DNA of 64,000 nt. Source: Pseudomonas baltica (GTDB lineage: Bacteria > Pseudomonadota > Gammaproteobacteria > Pseudomonadales > Pseudomonadaceae). The stretch lies in contig NZ_JACMYH010000001.1 of assembly GCF_014235765.1 (NCBI RefSeq), positions 1,736,001-1,800,000 on the forward strand. The letters run 5' to 3'. The notes under the pieces were generated by a model that saw only the letters and a list, made by a program, of their open reading frames with translations, searched no databases and was not told where the DNA came from. Each line of letters opens with the position of its first letter. The first letter of the stretch is position 1. The position numbers and the translations under genes were made by a program. Positions 64,000 through 64,000 of the stretch are shown piece by piece.

Positions 64000-64000
64000 C

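Noticed and set aside
1..64000. CRISPR arrays, toxin-antitoxin pairs and insertion sequences
   Set aside because: No regularly spaced repeats, no transposase-like proteins and no recognisable toxin-antitoxin pair were seen apart from the debated YgfX/SdhE pair.

Overview
The window is a 64 kb stretch of GC-rich chromosome from a gammaproteobacterium, almost certainly a Pseudomonas of the P. putida group. The evidence is the ttgR-ttgABC efflux locus with its characteristic operator, an algU-mucA-mucB-mucD cluster without mucC, the pca (beta-ketoadipate) operon with pcaT and pcaK, several REP-type hairpins built on a core such as TTCGCGGGC, and a gene order that, from memory, follows P. putida KT2440 from pdxJ/recO/era to the pca cluster. 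I found no prophage, transposase, plasmid gene or CRISPR array.

Layout. 1-4340: the end of nadE, then a LysR regulator, an MHS-type MFS transporter and an M20D amidohydrolase that look like a small uptake-and-hydrolysis module. 4337-10605 (minus strand): the housekeeping cluster lepA-lepB-DUF4845-rnc-era-recO-pdxJ. 10810-14681 (minus strand): the envelope-stress sigma factor AlgU, its anti-sigma factor MucA, MucB and the periplasmic protease MucD. Two AlgU-type promoters precede algU. 15261-19470: nadB, the sdhE-ygfX pair, ygfZ and an HDOD protein. 19467-25936: a TctE/TctD two-component system divergent from tctC-tctB-tctA and an AbrB-like membrane protein. A REP hairpin separates tctC from tctB. 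25933-29483: ung, a hydroxyisobutyryl-CoA hydrolase-like protein, a Tyr/Gly-rich lipoprotein, a small CWC protein and rsuA.

29649-36000 is the most variable part: tRNA-Gly(CCC), small membrane proteins, an orphan P-loop protein, an exported Gly/Ser-rich protein, glpQ, a DUF4917 protein, a stand-alone LuxR-type DNA-binding domain and a methyltransferase. 36195-43069 holds bglX and a DctB/DctD-like pair next to a 2-oxoglutarate permease gene, which has a near-perfect sigma-54 promoter. 43166-48180 holds a flavin reductase-like protein, small proteins, an AraC regulator, an EmrB-type exporter with a 14-bp palindrome at its promoter, and an EamA transporter. 48318-54988 is ttgR and ttgABC. 55316-63999 is an OprD-family porin and the convergent pca operon (pcaK-I-J-F-T-B-D-C), with PcaR-like boxes both before pcaI and before the porin.

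No wholly new system is evident. The best leads are regulatory and architectural: pcaIJ inside the pca operon, PcaR-like boxes that tie the porin to it, the sigma-54/DctD-type control region of the permease gene, the palindromic operator at the EmrB-type exporter, the REP inside the tct operon, and the orphan LuxR DNA-binding domain.
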